DNA of 64,000 nt, taken from positions 1 through 64,000 of the forward strand of contig JAVBTX010000011.1 in the NCBI GenBank assembly GCA_031555935.1, in the 5' to 3' direction. Position 1 is the stretch's first letter, and each line of letters starts with the position of its first letter. A model generated the notes under the pieces. It was not told the DNA's origin, did no database searches, and saw only the letters and a list, made by a program, of their open reading frames with translations. The translations under genes and the position numbers were made by a program. Below, piece after piece: positions 45,638-54,847 of the stretch. This DNA comes from Roseburia_C sp031555935 (lineage in GTDB: Bacteria > Bacillota > Clostridia > Lachnospirales > Lachnospiraceae).

Positions 45638-47353
45638 ATGAGAACAATAAAACAATATTTCAAAAAACGCCACCAAGCAAAACGATATGCGAAGTGGCTT
45701 TTAAATTTAATAAAGCCGTGGCTGCCCATTATTATCATTGTCTCATTGGTGAATGCGGCAGTATCAGTAATGGGGGTTGGGATCGCGGCCATCAACAAGC
45801 AGGTAGTAGACCAAGCGACAGCAGGTAAGCCTGTTTTTAATGAACAGATATTTGCTATTTTGGCAGCTGTCACACTATGTAATATTTTCTTTTCTATCGG
45901 CATAAATGTTGTTAAAACATTATTAAATGAACGTTATGGGTATTCGTTAAAAGAGCAGTTTTATGAAAAAATATTACAGGCACAGTGGCTGCCATTATCA
46001 AAAATCCATAGTGGAGATTTGATGACGCGGATAACAAGTGATGTTGATACGGTAGCTTCGGGTATGTTTTCCGTGGTTCCATCGGCATTCTTTATTGTCT
46101 TTCAACTGGTTACTGCGTTTTTGGTACTATATCATTATGATCCGCTGTTGTCGCTATTTGCACTATGTCTTGGTCCGATTGGTGTCATAATGAGTGTTTT
46201 GATTAGCCGCATTTTTGCAAAATATCAGCGTGAATCAAGAGAAAACGAAGCCGCTTATCGAGCGTTTATGCAGGAAAGCGTTGAGAATTTGGTGATTATC
46301 AAAAGCTTTTCTAAAGAAACATATAGTAAGTTTTGTATGCAGGAGTTTTGGAAAAAACGATATGAGATTATCAAGAAAAGAAGTATTGCCAGCTTGGGTA
46401 TGGGTCTGGGAATGAGTGTGATTTTCTCAGGCGGGTATCTGATTGCATTTGGTTGGAGCTTGATTCGCTTGGTACGAGGCGAAATTACATATGGAACCGT
46501 CACACTCCTGCTTACTTTGGTCGGACAGGTGCAGAGTCCGATGCAGGGCTTGCAGACCTTAATGCAGCAGCTTGTAGCTATTCTTGTTTCGGCAGGAAGA
46601 ATCATGGAAATATCGGAGATGCCGGAAGAACAACACAGAAAGGCAAAAGCATTACATGTCCCGGCATTGCATCCAAATGAAGCATTGGGTGTTTGCGCAA
46701 AGCATCTGGAGTTTACTTATAGTGAAAGGGAAAAGCCAGTCTTGCAAGAGCTGGAATTTGATTTTCAACCAGGTGAAACAGTCGGAATTATTGGTCAAAG
46801 CGGTGCGGGGAAGACAACCATCATTCGTCTATTGCTGGCACTGATAATGCCACAGCAAGGAACACTTCGTTTATACCAGTCTGATGGAAAAGAGTACATG
46901 GTTAATGCCGACATGCGAGATTATATATCGTATGTTCCGCAGGGGAATACGCTGATATCGGGCTCGATTCGGCAAAATCTCTGGGTGGGAAAAGAGAATG
47001 CATCGGAGAATGAAATGTGGCAAGCATTAGAATTGGTGGAGGCGGCAGAATTTGTTCGTAACCTTCCCGGCGGTCTAGATGCCCAAATATTGGAAAAGGG
47101 TGGCGCTATCTCCGAAGGACAGGCTCAACGGATTGCGATTGCCAGAGCCGTGATTAAACCGGCAGCGATATTGATTCTGGATGAGGCAACAGCATCATTA
47201 GATATGAAGACAGAAGAAAAGATTGTCCGTAATTTACAGACGGCTTTTGCTAATTTGACCTGTATCGTAGTTACTCATCGACCGTCATTATTAAGTATTT
47301 GTGAGCGAACCTACGAACTGGAACATGGAAAGCTTCGGGAGGTATCAGTGTGA
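45638..47353 (+). CDS. ABC exporter, fused membrane and ATPase domains
   Basis: 571-residue half-transporter of the peptide/lipid exporter type, presumably a homodimer that exports the modified peptide. Six transmembrane helices (about 20-330) are followed by the nucleotide-binding domain with Walker A GQSGAGKTT, signature ISEGQAQRIAIARA (first positions differ from LSGGQ), Walker B ILILDEATASLD and the H-loop THRPS. There is no N-terminal C39 peptidase domain, so leader removal must be done by another protein, for which the S26-like peptidase next door is a candidate. The ATG at 45638 follows AAGGAG by eight bases; the frame extends upstream to 45563 inside the maturase gene. Confidence 0.93.
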   Translation: MRTIKQYFKKRHQAKRYAKWLLNLIKPWLPIIIIVSLVNAAVSVMGVGIAAINKQVVDQATAGKPVFNEQIFAILAAVTLCNIFFSIGINVVKTLLNERYGYSLKEQFYEKILQAQWLPLSKIHSGDLMTRITSDVDTVASGMFSVVPSAFFIVFQLVTAFLVLYHYDPLLSLFALCLGPIGVIMSVLISRIFAKYQRESRENEAAYRAFMQESVENLVIIKSFSKETYSKFCMQEFWKKRYEIIKKRSIASLGMGLGMSVIFSGGYLIAFGWSLIRLVRGEITYGTVTLLLTLVGQVQSPMQGLQTLMQQLVAILVSAGRIMEISEMPEEQHRKAKALHVPALHPNEALGVCAKHLEFTYSEREKPVLQELEFDFQPGETVGIIGQSGAGKTTIIRLLLALIMPQQGTLRLYQSDGKEYMVNADMRDYISYVPQGNTLISGSIRQNLWVGKENASENEMWQALELVEAAEFVRNLPGGLDAQILEKGGAISEGQAQRIAIARAVIKPAAILILDEATASLDMKTEEKIVRNLQTAFANLTCIVVTHRPSLLSICERTYELEHGKLREVSV

Positions 47354-47403
47354 AAAATCAAGATTTTTCACACGCAACTTTGTGCCTGAGGCCCAAAGTT
47401 TGC
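47348..47403 (+). other. Two tandem RNA hairpins between exporter and peptidase genes
   Basis: Hairpin 1 is a perfect palindrome at 47348-47373 with arms GTGTGAAAAATC and its complement, containing the exporter's stop codon. Hairpin 2 pairs AACTTTG (47376-47382) with CAAAGTT (47394-47400) with an inner GCC/GGC. Neither has a terminator T tract; they may tune expression of the downstream pair or mark an RNA processing site. Confidence 0.6.
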
Positions 47404-47419
47404 AGGTTGTGAGAAAGGC

Positions 47420-47914
47420 ATGGTTATTAAGATGACAGAACAGAGGCAAGACATATCGATCGCCAAATGGAGCAAAATTGCAAGGGAAGCAGGATCATGT
47501 GGTGAGCAGATACCGTTATACTTTTATGTAAATGGAATTTCGATGACACCATTAATTAGAAATAAGATCGATCAAGTGACAATATTACCGCGAATGGGAC
47601 AAGTGAAAAAGGGTGATATCGTTCTGTTCGGAGCAAATGTCGGATATGCCAACTATGTCCTGCATCGTGTCTATAAAATTAAGGGAGAACAGATTCTAAC
47701 ACTTGGTGATGGGAATTTAAAAGCTGACTTTTGGATGTCATTAGATAACATCATCGGCGTTGCCGTTTCATTGCAGAGAGGAAAAAGAACATTTAATTTA
47801 CAGGGGCGGGCAGCGGTGCTGTGGGGAAAACTGTGGTTGCTGTTATTTCCTGTAAGGGGAAAACTGAAAAAAATATATCTATTTTTGAAACCGTGTGATG
47901 AAAGGAAGAAGTGA
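47420..47914 (+). CDS. S24/S26-type signal-peptidase-like protein of the RiPP cassette
   Basis: 164-residue protein of the type I signal peptidase fold. The nucleophile motif is YVNGISMTPLI (Ser41) and the second catalytic position is His82 in YVLHRVYKI, as in the archaeal/ER-type (SipW) branch that uses Ser-His rather than Ser-Lys; GDGN follows. The usual N-terminal membrane helix is missing, and a hydrophobic-basic segment is at the C-terminus (VLWGKLWLLLFPVRGKLKKIYLF). It may remove the leader peptide, in line with the exporter lacking a C39 domain; this is inference. The start is uncertain (47420 or 47432). It overlaps or abuts the kinase-like gene that follows. Confidence 0.75.
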   Translation: MVIKMTEQRQDISIAKWSKIAREAGSCGEQIPLYFYVNGISMTPLIRNKIDQVTILPRMGQVKKGDIVLFGANVGYANYVLHRVYKIKGEQILTLGDGNLKADFWMSLDNIIGVAVSLQRGKRTFNLQGRAAVLWGKLWLLLFPVRGKLKKIYLFLKPCDERKK

Positions 47915-47916
47915 AG

Positions 47917-48777
47917 ATGCAGCATTTTTATTTTGGCAATGCCAAGGTCAATATCTCTGATTGTCTGGAAATGCCGATTGACTGGGAGCATTTTGTTAAG
48001 GAATGTCCATGGGAATTTGAGGTAAACGTAACGGTATCAAATGACAAAATTATGATTGATAAAGAACAAATCCAGACATTTGGCCATGCCAATGTTACCT
48101 CATATAAAAATGGCTGGTTATTTGCGACAGCCCAAAATAACCGGCATTTCGAAGAGGTGGACAACAAGGTGCAGCTTGTAAATGGTGAACTGACATATCA
48201 GGCATGCCTGCATGCCACTAATAATTATCGGGAATGCACATATTATGCTGCCGATTGCGCCAAGGATAAGATTCAAAATTTTCATAACGCCTTTGATTCG
48301 GTCTTGCCATATCACGGTGGTAGCATTATCCATGCGTCCTGCGTAAAGTATCAGGATAAAGCAATACTATTTTGTGGACCAAGCGGAATGGGTAAGTCAA
48401 CACAAGCTAGACTCTGGGAGAAATATCGTGGAACCTATATGCTCTCAAGTGACGCACCGGCAGTATTTTTAGATGCAGACGGAGCAGTTGCGCATGGAAT
48501 GCCATGGGATGGCAGTGACCATATTATTACCCAGGAAAGTGGCAAAGTGGCAGCGGTTATCTGCTTGCAGCAGGCAAAAGAAAATAAAATCTATCAATTG
48601 GATGAAGCTGCAGCCTTTGAGGTGTTAATGAAACAAGGACATTTGCCATTGTGGGATAGCGAGGCAATGGTTCGTGAGATGATGGTATTAAAAAAAATGG
48701 CGGGTGCGGTTCCCTTCTACCGGTTAGAATGTCTTCCGGATGAGGGGGCGGTGGAAGCTGTTGAAGTGGTGATTTGA
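47917..48777 (+). CDS. HPr kinase/PEPCK-like protein of the RiPP cassette
   Basis: 286-residue protein with an N-terminal beta-rich half (about 1-135) and a C-terminal HPr-kinase-like P-loop domain: CGPSGMGKSTQARLW (Lys160), SSDAPAVFLDADG and HGMPWDGSDH. It is not a standard HPr kinase, which is about 310 residues with a different N-terminal domain. Homologues in lasso peptide clusters phosphorylate the C-terminal serine of the precursor; here the precursor also ends in serine, so peptide phosphorylation is a reasonable hypothesis. The ATG at 47917 is preferred over GTG 47911 by its spacing to AAAGGA. It is the last gene of the cassette and is followed by a terminator. Confidence 0.82.
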   Translation: MQHFYFGNAKVNISDCLEMPIDWEHFVKECPWEFEVNVTVSNDKIMIDKEQIQTFGHANVTSYKNGWLFATAQNNRHFEEVDNKVQLVNGELTYQACLHATNNYRECTYYAADCAKDKIQNFHNAFDSVLPYHGGSIIHASCVKYQDKAILFCGPSGMGKSTQARLWEKYRGTYMLSSDAPAVFLDADGAVAHGMPWDGSDHIITQESGKVAAVICLQQAKENKIYQLDEAAAFEVLMKQGHLPLWDSEAMVREMMVLKKMAGAVPFYRLECLPDEGAVEAVEVVI

Positions 48778-48787
48778 AATAGTTTGG

Positions 48788-48820
48788 TGGCATCTACTGG
48801 TTGGTAGGTGCCATATTTTT
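48788..48820 (+). terminator. Terminator of the RiPP cassette
   Basis: TGGCATCTAC (48788-48797) pairs with GTAGGTGCCA (48804-48813, one G-U pair), followed by TATTTTT. It separates the cassette from the GH3 promoter. Confidence 0.85.
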
Positions 48821-48864
48821 ACCATATTTACTATATTTACCCCTGTACCACTATAATAAATATA

Positions 48865-48926
48865 ATTTGAAAAATGATATAAGTATTTGAAATGTGATAC
48901 GAATTTGATGTGTATTTTCCTAGAAT
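48865..48926 (+). promoter_or_regulatory. Direct-repeat activator site and -10 of the GH3 gene
   Basis: Repeat 1 ATTTGAAAAATGATAT at 48865 and repeat 2 ATTTGAAATGTGATAC at 48885, then TAGAAT at 48921-48926, 36 bp after repeat 2 begins. A partial third ATTTGATGTG is at 48903. Confidence 0.72.
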
Positions 48927-48983
48927 GATTATAACAAGGAAAAAGATTCTATGACATCTACTAATTAAATGGAGGAACTAAAT

Positions 48984-51320
48984 ATGAATATGAAAGAGTT
49001 ACTTAAGGAACTGACACTGGAAGAAAAAGCATCACTTTGCTCTGGCGAGGATTTCTGGCATACGAAAGCAATCGAACGATTGGACATCCCGGCAGTGATG
49101 ATGTGTGATGGACCGAATGGATTACGTAAGCAGGAAGGGGATGCCGATCATCTGGGGCTGAACGTGAGCATTCCGGCGGTCTGCTTTCCAACCTCTTCGG
49201 CAGTGGCATCGAGTTTTGATGTTAATCTAGTTCATAAGCTGGGTGAAACTTTGGGCAAGGAGTGTCAGGCAGAAAATGTTTCCATGTTGCTTGGACCTGG
49301 TGTAAATATCAAACGTAGTCCACTGTGCGGACGAAATTTTGAATATTATTCAGAGGATCCATATCAATCTACGCAGATGGCAACTGCCTACATAAAAGGG
49401 TTACAGAGTCAAGGCGTGGGAGCATGTATCAAGCATTTTGCAGCCAATAATCAGGAGAGCCACCGTCAGACCGGAGACAGCGTGGTGGAAGAGCGGACAC
49501 TGCATGAGATATATCTTGCCAGCTTTGAGGAAGCAGTAAAAACAGCTAAGCCATGGGGCGTAATGTGTTCCTATAATCGAGTTAACGGTACGTTTGCGGC
49601 AGAAAATAAGGAGCTGCTTACCGATATCCTGCGCACTCGCTGGGGCTATCAGGGAATGGTTGTCACTGACTGGGGTGCAGTAAAGGGTAGGGTTAATGGC
49701 ATTTTGGCCGGTCTGGATTTGGAAATGCCAGGCGGTGCAGGTTCATTGATCAATGATGCAAAGATTGTTAAGGCAGTTCAGGATGGCACACTGTCAATGG
49801 AAGATTTGGATAAAGCAGTCACAAATGTACTGGATTTTGTGATGAAATCAGCCGCACAGCATCAGGACGGCATCAGTTTTGATCGAGAAGCTGATTATCA
49901 GGTAGCGATGGAAGCGGCAACGGAATGCGCTGTTCTGTTAAAAAATGAGGGCAATGCCCTTCCGCTGGCTAAGGGGACGAAGGCGGCTTTTATTGGCGGC
50001 TTTGTGGAAAGACCCCGGATTCAAGGCAGCGGCAGCAGTTTCATTAACTCCACCAAGGTACCTTCAATCGCAGAGCTGATTCAGGGAAATTCAGAAATTG
50101 TTTATGCGAAGGGCTTTGCCGTAGATGCAGGTGGTACGGAGAACTGCTCCTATACCGGAGCAGCAACAGATGGAGAGAAAATAGATGAGAGCCTGTTGGC
50201 AGAAGCAGTAGAACTGGCAAAAGCTAGTGAGGTAGCAGTAATCTTTGCCGGACTACCGGGAAGCTTTGAATCTGAAGGTGCAGATCGTACCCATATGGAT
50301 TTGCCGATGAATCAGAACCGACTGATTGAAGAGGTCTGCAAGGTGCAGCCAAATACCATAGTGGTGTTGGCGAATGGTTCGCCAGTGACGATGCCTTGGG
50401 TAGACCAAGTGTCTGCAATACTGGAAATGTATCTGGCGGGTGACGGTGCCAGCGAGGCGACAATGTCGTTATTATATGGTGAATCCAATCCATCTGGTAA
50501 GCTTGCAGAGAGCTTTCCGCTGCGATTAGAAGATATCTCGGCATACATGAATTTTCCAGGTGAAAGAGGTGTGGTTCAGTATCGAGAAGACATTTTTGTA
50601 GGCTATCGTTATTACGATAAGAAAGCAATGCCGGTGCTGTTCCCATTTGGACACGGCTTGAGCTATACCACTTTTTTATACAGTGATCTGACACTATCGG
50701 CTGACAAGTTAATGGATAAGGATACGCTGAATGTTTCTGTTACCGTTACAAATACTGGCGCGGTTATCGGTAAGGAGGTTGTTCAGTTGTATGTGGGAGC
50801 ACCAAACAGTGAAGTACGCCGCCCAGTTCGGGAATTGAAAGGGTTTGAGAAAATCGAGCTGATGCCGGGTGAGAGTAAGACGGTTACTTTTACTCTGGAT
50901 AAGCGTAGTTTTGCTTATTATGAGAGTGCAATTCATGACTGGTTTGTAGAAGGTGGATGCTATGAAATCAGTGTTGGTTCTTCAAGCCGGGATACTCGTG
51001 CAGTTGACGTGATTGCGGTAGAGAGTGCAGATTGCCTGCCATTGACAGTAACACTGGAAACCAGCATTGGTGAACTAATTAACCATCCAGCGACGGCAGC
51101 AACCATGGAACAGCTTATTCAACGCAGTATCGCACAACGCCATGGTGGTGATAGTGCAGCAACGGCTACTGCGGCAATGGGGGATGGCGCTGGGGATTTA
51201 GTTGCCGGAGCAATGGAGATGCCTTTAGGTGCGTTACTTTCATTTGGTGTTATGCCGGAAGAACATTTGATGGGATTGATTGCAATGTTGCAGGCATCGG
51301 TTGATGCTTACGTCTCTTAA
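48984..51320 (+). CDS. GH3 beta-glucosidase-like glycoside hydrolase
   Basis: 778-residue cytoplasmic GH3 enzyme and paralogue of the one at 22781. The barrel shows DGPNGLRKQ, GRNFEYYSEDP and KHFAANNQESHR; the nucleophile is Asp229 in VVTDWG; then the sandwich domain (FVERPRIQGSGSS) and the fibronectin-III-like domain (FPFGHGLSYTTFLY; GKEVVQLYV). Like its paralogue it ends in an unusual extension of about 90 residues, here rich in Ala and Met (GGDSAATATAAMGDGAGD). The ATG at 48984 follows GGAGG by eight bases, so the upstream ATG at 48969 is not used. It has its own direct-repeat promoter, and lies between the RiPP terminator and the GH2 gene. Confidence 0.92.
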   Translation: MNMKELLKELTLEEKASLCSGEDFWHTKAIERLDIPAVMMCDGPNGLRKQEGDADHLGLNVSIPAVCFPTSSAVASSFDVNLVHKLGETLGKECQAENVSMLLGPGVNIKRSPLCGRNFEYYSEDPYQSTQMATAYIKGLQSQGVGACIKHFAANNQESHRQTGDSVVEERTLHEIYLASFEEAVKTAKPWGVMCSYNRVNGTFAAENKELLTDILRTRWGYQGMVVTDWGAVKGRVNGILAGLDLEMPGGAGSLINDAKIVKAVQDGTLSMEDLDKAVTNVLDFVMKSAAQHQDGISFDREADYQVAMEAATECAVLLKNEGNALPLAKGTKAAFIGGFVERPRIQGSGSSFINSTKVPSIAELIQGNSEIVYAKGFAVDAGGTENCSYTGAATDGEKIDESLLAEAVELAKASEVAVIFAGLPGSFESEGADRTHMDLPMNQNRLIEEVCKVQPNTIVVLANGSPVTMPWVDQVSAILEMYLAGDGASEATMSLLYGESNPSGKLAESFPLRLEDISAYMNFPGERGVVQYREDIFVGYRYYDKKAMPVLFPFGHGLSYTTFLYSDLTLSADKLMDKDTLNVSVTVTNTGAVIGKEVVQLYVGAPNSEVRRPVRELKGFEKIELMPGESKTVTFTLDKRSFAYYESAIHDWFVEGGCYEISVGSSSRDTRAVDVIAVESADCLPLTVTLETSIGELINHPATAATMEQLIQRSIAQRHGGDSAATATAAMGDGAGDLVAGAMEMPLGALLSFGVMPEEHLMGLIAMLQASVDAYVS

Positions 51321-51351
51321 TATTATAAACCTTAGTATTATAAAAAGAATG

Positions 51352-51413
51352 ATTGAAATTATGATATATTTATTTATATTTTGATAAAAATAAGCAGTGA
51401 TTTAGCTTAAAGT
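51352..51413 (+). promoter_or_regulatory. Direct-repeat activator site and -10 of the GH2 gene
   Basis: A weaker pair of the same repeats: ATTGAAATTATGATAT at 51352 and ATTTATATTTTGATAA at 51372 (TGATA in phase), then TAAAGT at 51408-51413, again 36 bp after repeat 2 begins. Confidence 0.6.
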
Positions 51414-51461
51414 ATAGATATACAAACAATACATGGAAACGGAATTATAGGAGGATTTATT

Positions 51462-53840
51462 ATGAATAGAATGCCATTTCTAGAAGATTGGCGGTGGCGG
51501 GAAGACGGCAAGGAACAAAAGAATATTTGTCTGCCTCACGATGCTATGTTAGAACAAGGACGTTCGTCAGATTCTAAATCAGGAAGCGCATGTGCCTATT
51601 TTCAGGGAGGCATTTACGAATATGAAAAAGTGTTTTATGTACCGGATGGGTGGCAAGAATTGGATAGTTATATTGAATTCGAGGGTATCTATCCAAATGC
51701 AATCGTTAAATTAAATGGAACGGAAATTGCGGCTTGTCAAAACGGGTACAAGGGATTCCTGGTACCGCTCGAGAATTTAAATTATTCCAGCGAGAACAAG
51801 CTAGAGGTTATTGTTGATAATCAGTTAGTACCAAACAGCAGATGGTATTCCGGTGCTGGTATTTATCGTCCAGTATGGCTGTGGCAGGGATCAAAGCAGC
51901 ATATTCAGCCAGAAGGGGTGAGGGTTACGACACTTTCCTATCATCCGGCCCAGATACAGGTCGATGTATTACATACAGCAAACGCAGAGAATCTACGGGT
52001 AGAGATTCTCGATGGAGAAGAGGTGGTTGCTGCTGGATGCGGTGAGCATATTACGCTGACAATACCAGATGCAAAGCTGTGGAGTGCAAAGAATCCAAAC
52101 CTTTACACTTGTCAGGTTTGCTTACAGGATCAAGACGAAGTATTCGATACCGCTAAAGTGCAGTTTGGTATTCGCACCATTGCATATTCCTCACAAGGCT
52201 TATTCATAAATGGTGAGTCGGTGCTGCTGCAAGGTGGATGTATTCACCATGACAATGGTATTCTAGGTGCAAAATGCTTTGCAAAATCGGAATGGCGCCG
52301 CATCAAGCGATTAAAAGAAAACGGCTTTAATGCGATTCGTTCGGCTCATAATCCAGTTGCGGTAGCAACCCTTGAAGCGTGCGATGCCTTGGGAATGTAT
52401 GTCATGGATGAAACATGGGATATGTGGTATCAGACCAAAAATGCGCATGATTATGCCAATCATTTTGAGGCAAATTATCAGTCTGATATACAAGCAATTG
52501 TGGAAAAGGATTATAATCATCCATCGGTCATCATGTATTCGATTGGTAATGAGGTATCAGAGCCAACCGAAGAAAAAGGCGTAGTACTAGGCAAGAAGAT
52601 GGTCGAGCTGGTGCATCGACTGGATGCGACAAGACCGGTTACTGCCGGAATTAATATTACCCTTCTGCTAATGTCATTGATGATGAAGGGAAACGACATG
52701 GTCAATCCGGAAACTGGTAAGGAAGTAGAGGTCGATGAGAAACTTGAAATCAAAGGCGTAGATAAAATGGACAGCACGGCATATAACCAAATGATTTCTG
52801 AAATGGGAAGCCGGATGAACAATGCTGCAATGATGCCACAGGCAGACGGCGTATCATCACCAATTCTAGATGCACTTGATATTGCCGGATATAACTATGC
52901 TTCGACACGTTATGATATTGAAGGTGAAGCACATCCAGACCGTGTGGTGGTCGGAAGTGAGACATTCCCATATGACTTAGTTACAAACTGGCGCAAGGTG
53001 CAGGAATATCCATACCTAATTGGTGATTTTATGTGGACGGCATGGGATTATCTGGGTGAGGCTGGACTTGGTACATGGACTTATCATCAAGATGCGAAGA
53101 CATCAAATAAGCCATATCCGTGGCTCCTGGCAGATTCGGGAGCATTTGACATCTTAGGTAACGACAATGCTGAGGCGGGACTTGCATCCGTGGTATGGGG
53201 AAAACGAACCACACCATATATTGGGGTTGTACCAGTTAATAAAAATCCTGAAGAGCTGGTAAAATCGGTATGGCGCGGCACGAATGCATTGCCGTATTGG
53301 TCTTATCAAGGCTGTGAAGGAAAAGCGGCAGTAGTAGAAGTATATAGCTCGGCGGCTGAAATAGAGCTGTTTATCAATGACAGAAGTTTAGGTAAGCAGA
53401 AGCTGGAATCAATGAAGGCAGTATTTGAAACAGTTTATGAAGCTGGAACCTTAACCGCTATTGCTTATGATGAGAATGGTATAAAGCTTGCCGAAAGCAG
53501 CTTGCAATCGGCAGACAGTGACATTCAGATTCAGATTTGCCCAGAAGAAAGTAAGTTTAAAAAAGGCGATATTTTATATCTGGATATTTGTATTACCGGT
53601 GCGAATGGAGAGATTGAATGTAATCAAGATACATGCTTAAGCGTTCAAGTGGACGGCGGTGAGCTGCTCGGATTCGGCAGTGCGAATCCAAGGACAGAAG
53701 AGAATTATTTAGAAGGTAAATATACGACCTACTATGGTAGAAGTCAGGCTGTGGTAAAGGTATTGAGTGATACCCTAACAATAAAGGTATCTTCTGATAC
53801 GCTTTCACCGGTCAGTAAAACCATTTCTGTGTGGGAGTAA
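51462..53840 (+). CDS. GH2 beta-galactosidase-like hydrolase
   Basis: 792-residue paralogue of the GH2 enzyme at 29218, with the same domain order (sugar-binding domain, immunoglobulin-like domain, TIM barrel, C-terminal beta domains) and no signal peptide. Proton donor Glu364 in YSIGNEVSEP, nucleophile Glu500 in VGSETFPYD; GGCIHHDNG and NAIRSAHNP are conserved. The variable loop after VTAGINITLLL differs in sequence from that of its relative, so specificity may differ. AGGAGG precedes the ATG. The permease genes follow after 33 bp in the same direction, so it probably forms one transcript with the importer and the following GH20 gene. Confidence 0.92.
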   Translation: MNRMPFLEDWRWREDGKEQKNICLPHDAMLEQGRSSDSKSGSACAYFQGGIYEYEKVFYVPDGWQELDSYIEFEGIYPNAIVKLNGTEIAACQNGYKGFLVPLENLNYSSENKLEVIVDNQLVPNSRWYSGAGIYRPVWLWQGSKQHIQPEGVRVTTLSYHPAQIQVDVLHTANAENLRVEILDGEEVVAAGCGEHITLTIPDAKLWSAKNPNLYTCQVCLQDQDEVFDTAKVQFGIRTIAYSSQGLFINGESVLLQGGCIHHDNGILGAKCFAKSEWRRIKRLKENGFNAIRSAHNPVAVATLEACDALGMYVMDETWDMWYQTKNAHDYANHFEANYQSDIQAIVEKDYNHPSVIMYSIGNEVSEPTEEKGVVLGKKMVELVHRLDATRPVTAGINITLLLMSLMMKGNDMVNPETGKEVEVDEKLEIKGVDKMDSTAYNQMISEMGSRMNNAAMMPQADGVSSPILDALDIAGYNYASTRYDIEGEAHPDRVVVGSETFPYDLVTNWRKVQEYPYLIGDFMWTAWDYLGEAGLGTWTYHQDAKTSNKPYPWLLADSGAFDILGNDNAEAGLASVVWGKRTTPYIGVVPVNKNPEELVKSVWRGTNALPYWSYQGCEGKAAVVEVYSSAAEIELFINDRSLGKQKLESMKAVFETVYEAGTLTAIAYDENGIKLAESSLQSADSDIQIQICPEESKFKKGDILYLDICITGANGEIECNQDTCLSVQVDGGELLGFGSANPRTEENYLEGKYTTYYGRSQAVVKVLSDTLTIKVSSDTLSPVSKTISVWE

Positions 53841-53873
53841 TGAGTAACTATCATTATTAAGGAGGAGACAGCG

Positions 53874-54818
53874 ATGTCGCGTGAAGTTAAAAAATATGCA
53901 CCAAAAATAACATGGAAGATGGATTTTAAGAGGAACTGGCAGGTTTACCTAATGTTCTTTCCTGTTTTCGTGATGATATTTGTATTAAACTATATTCCGA
54001 TGACGGGTATCTTAATGGCGTTTGAAAACTATGACATCAACAAAGGCTGGTTTGCCAGTGAGTGGGTGGGGTTGCAAAACTTTATTACCCTCTTTACCGG
54101 AGAAGATTTCCCGCGAGCATTAAGAAATACGGTTTGCATTATGCTTCTTAAATGTACGGTTGCCTTTATTATGCCAGTTATCTTTGCATTTTTACTGAGC
54201 ATGCTCAATAGTAAAAAATATAAGCGTACGGTTCAGACCTTTTCTTACTTGCCCAACTTTGTGGCAGCAGTCGTTGTGTGTTCGCTAGTTCAAGTGTTCT
54301 TAGCAAAGGATGGTCCATTAACTATGCTGCTGCAACACATATTAGGAACAGTAAATCAAAACTGGTTGGCTAATAATCAGATTCCAGTGTTTTGGATTAT
54401 CTATATTTTCATGGGTATTTGGCAGGGCATTGGCTGGGGCTCAATTATGTATGTGGCGGCAATCGCTACGGTCAATGGGGATTTGCATGAGGCAGCAGCC
54501 ATTGATGGTGCAACCCGAATGCAGCGGATGATGAAGATTACCTTACCATGTATTAAGCCGACTATTATCATGATGTTTGTGTTAAATATTGGGCTTAGCT
54601 TTACCGGTGGATATGAGAACATCCTGCTGATGTACATGCCATCTACCTACAATGTGGCCGATACCGTTTATACCTATACGTATCGAATGGCCTTTACATC
54701 AGGAGCAAATTATGGATTGTCGGCAGCTTCCGGACTATTTCAGTCCATCGTTGGAACAATTTTGCTGATTGGCTCAAATGCACTTAGTAGAAAGGCAAGT
54801 GATTTTTCACTTTTCTAA
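53874..54818 (+). CDS. ABC sugar importer permease, LplB-like
   Basis: Inner-membrane permease subunit of a carbohydrate uptake (CUT1-type) importer, 314 residues, about six transmembrane helices. The ATPase-contacting EAA loop is EAAAIDGATRMQRMMKITLPCIKP. The start WQVYLMFFPVFVMIFVLNYIPM is typical of LplB/YtcP-type proteins for complex oligosaccharides. The matching binding protein is most likely the lipoprotein encoded at 42048; no ATPase gene is linked. AGGAGG precedes the ATG. The second permease follows after 29 bp. Confidence 0.93.
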   Translation: MSREVKKYAPKITWKMDFKRNWQVYLMFFPVFVMIFVLNYIPMTGILMAFENYDINKGWFASEWVGLQNFITLFTGEDFPRALRNTVCIMLLKCTVAFIMPVIFAFLLSMLNSKKYKRTVQTFSYLPNFVAAVVVCSLVQVFLAKDGPLTMLLQHILGTVNQNWLANNQIPVFWIIYIFMGIWQGIGWGSIMYVAAIATVNGDLHEAAAIDGATRMQRMMKITLPCIKPTIIMMFVLNIGLSFTGGYENILLMYMPSTYNVADTVYTYTYRMAFTSGANYGLSAASGLFQSIVGTILLIGSNALSRKASDFSLF

Positions 54819-54847
54819 TGGAAAAATGCAGAAAGAGGTAATACACA

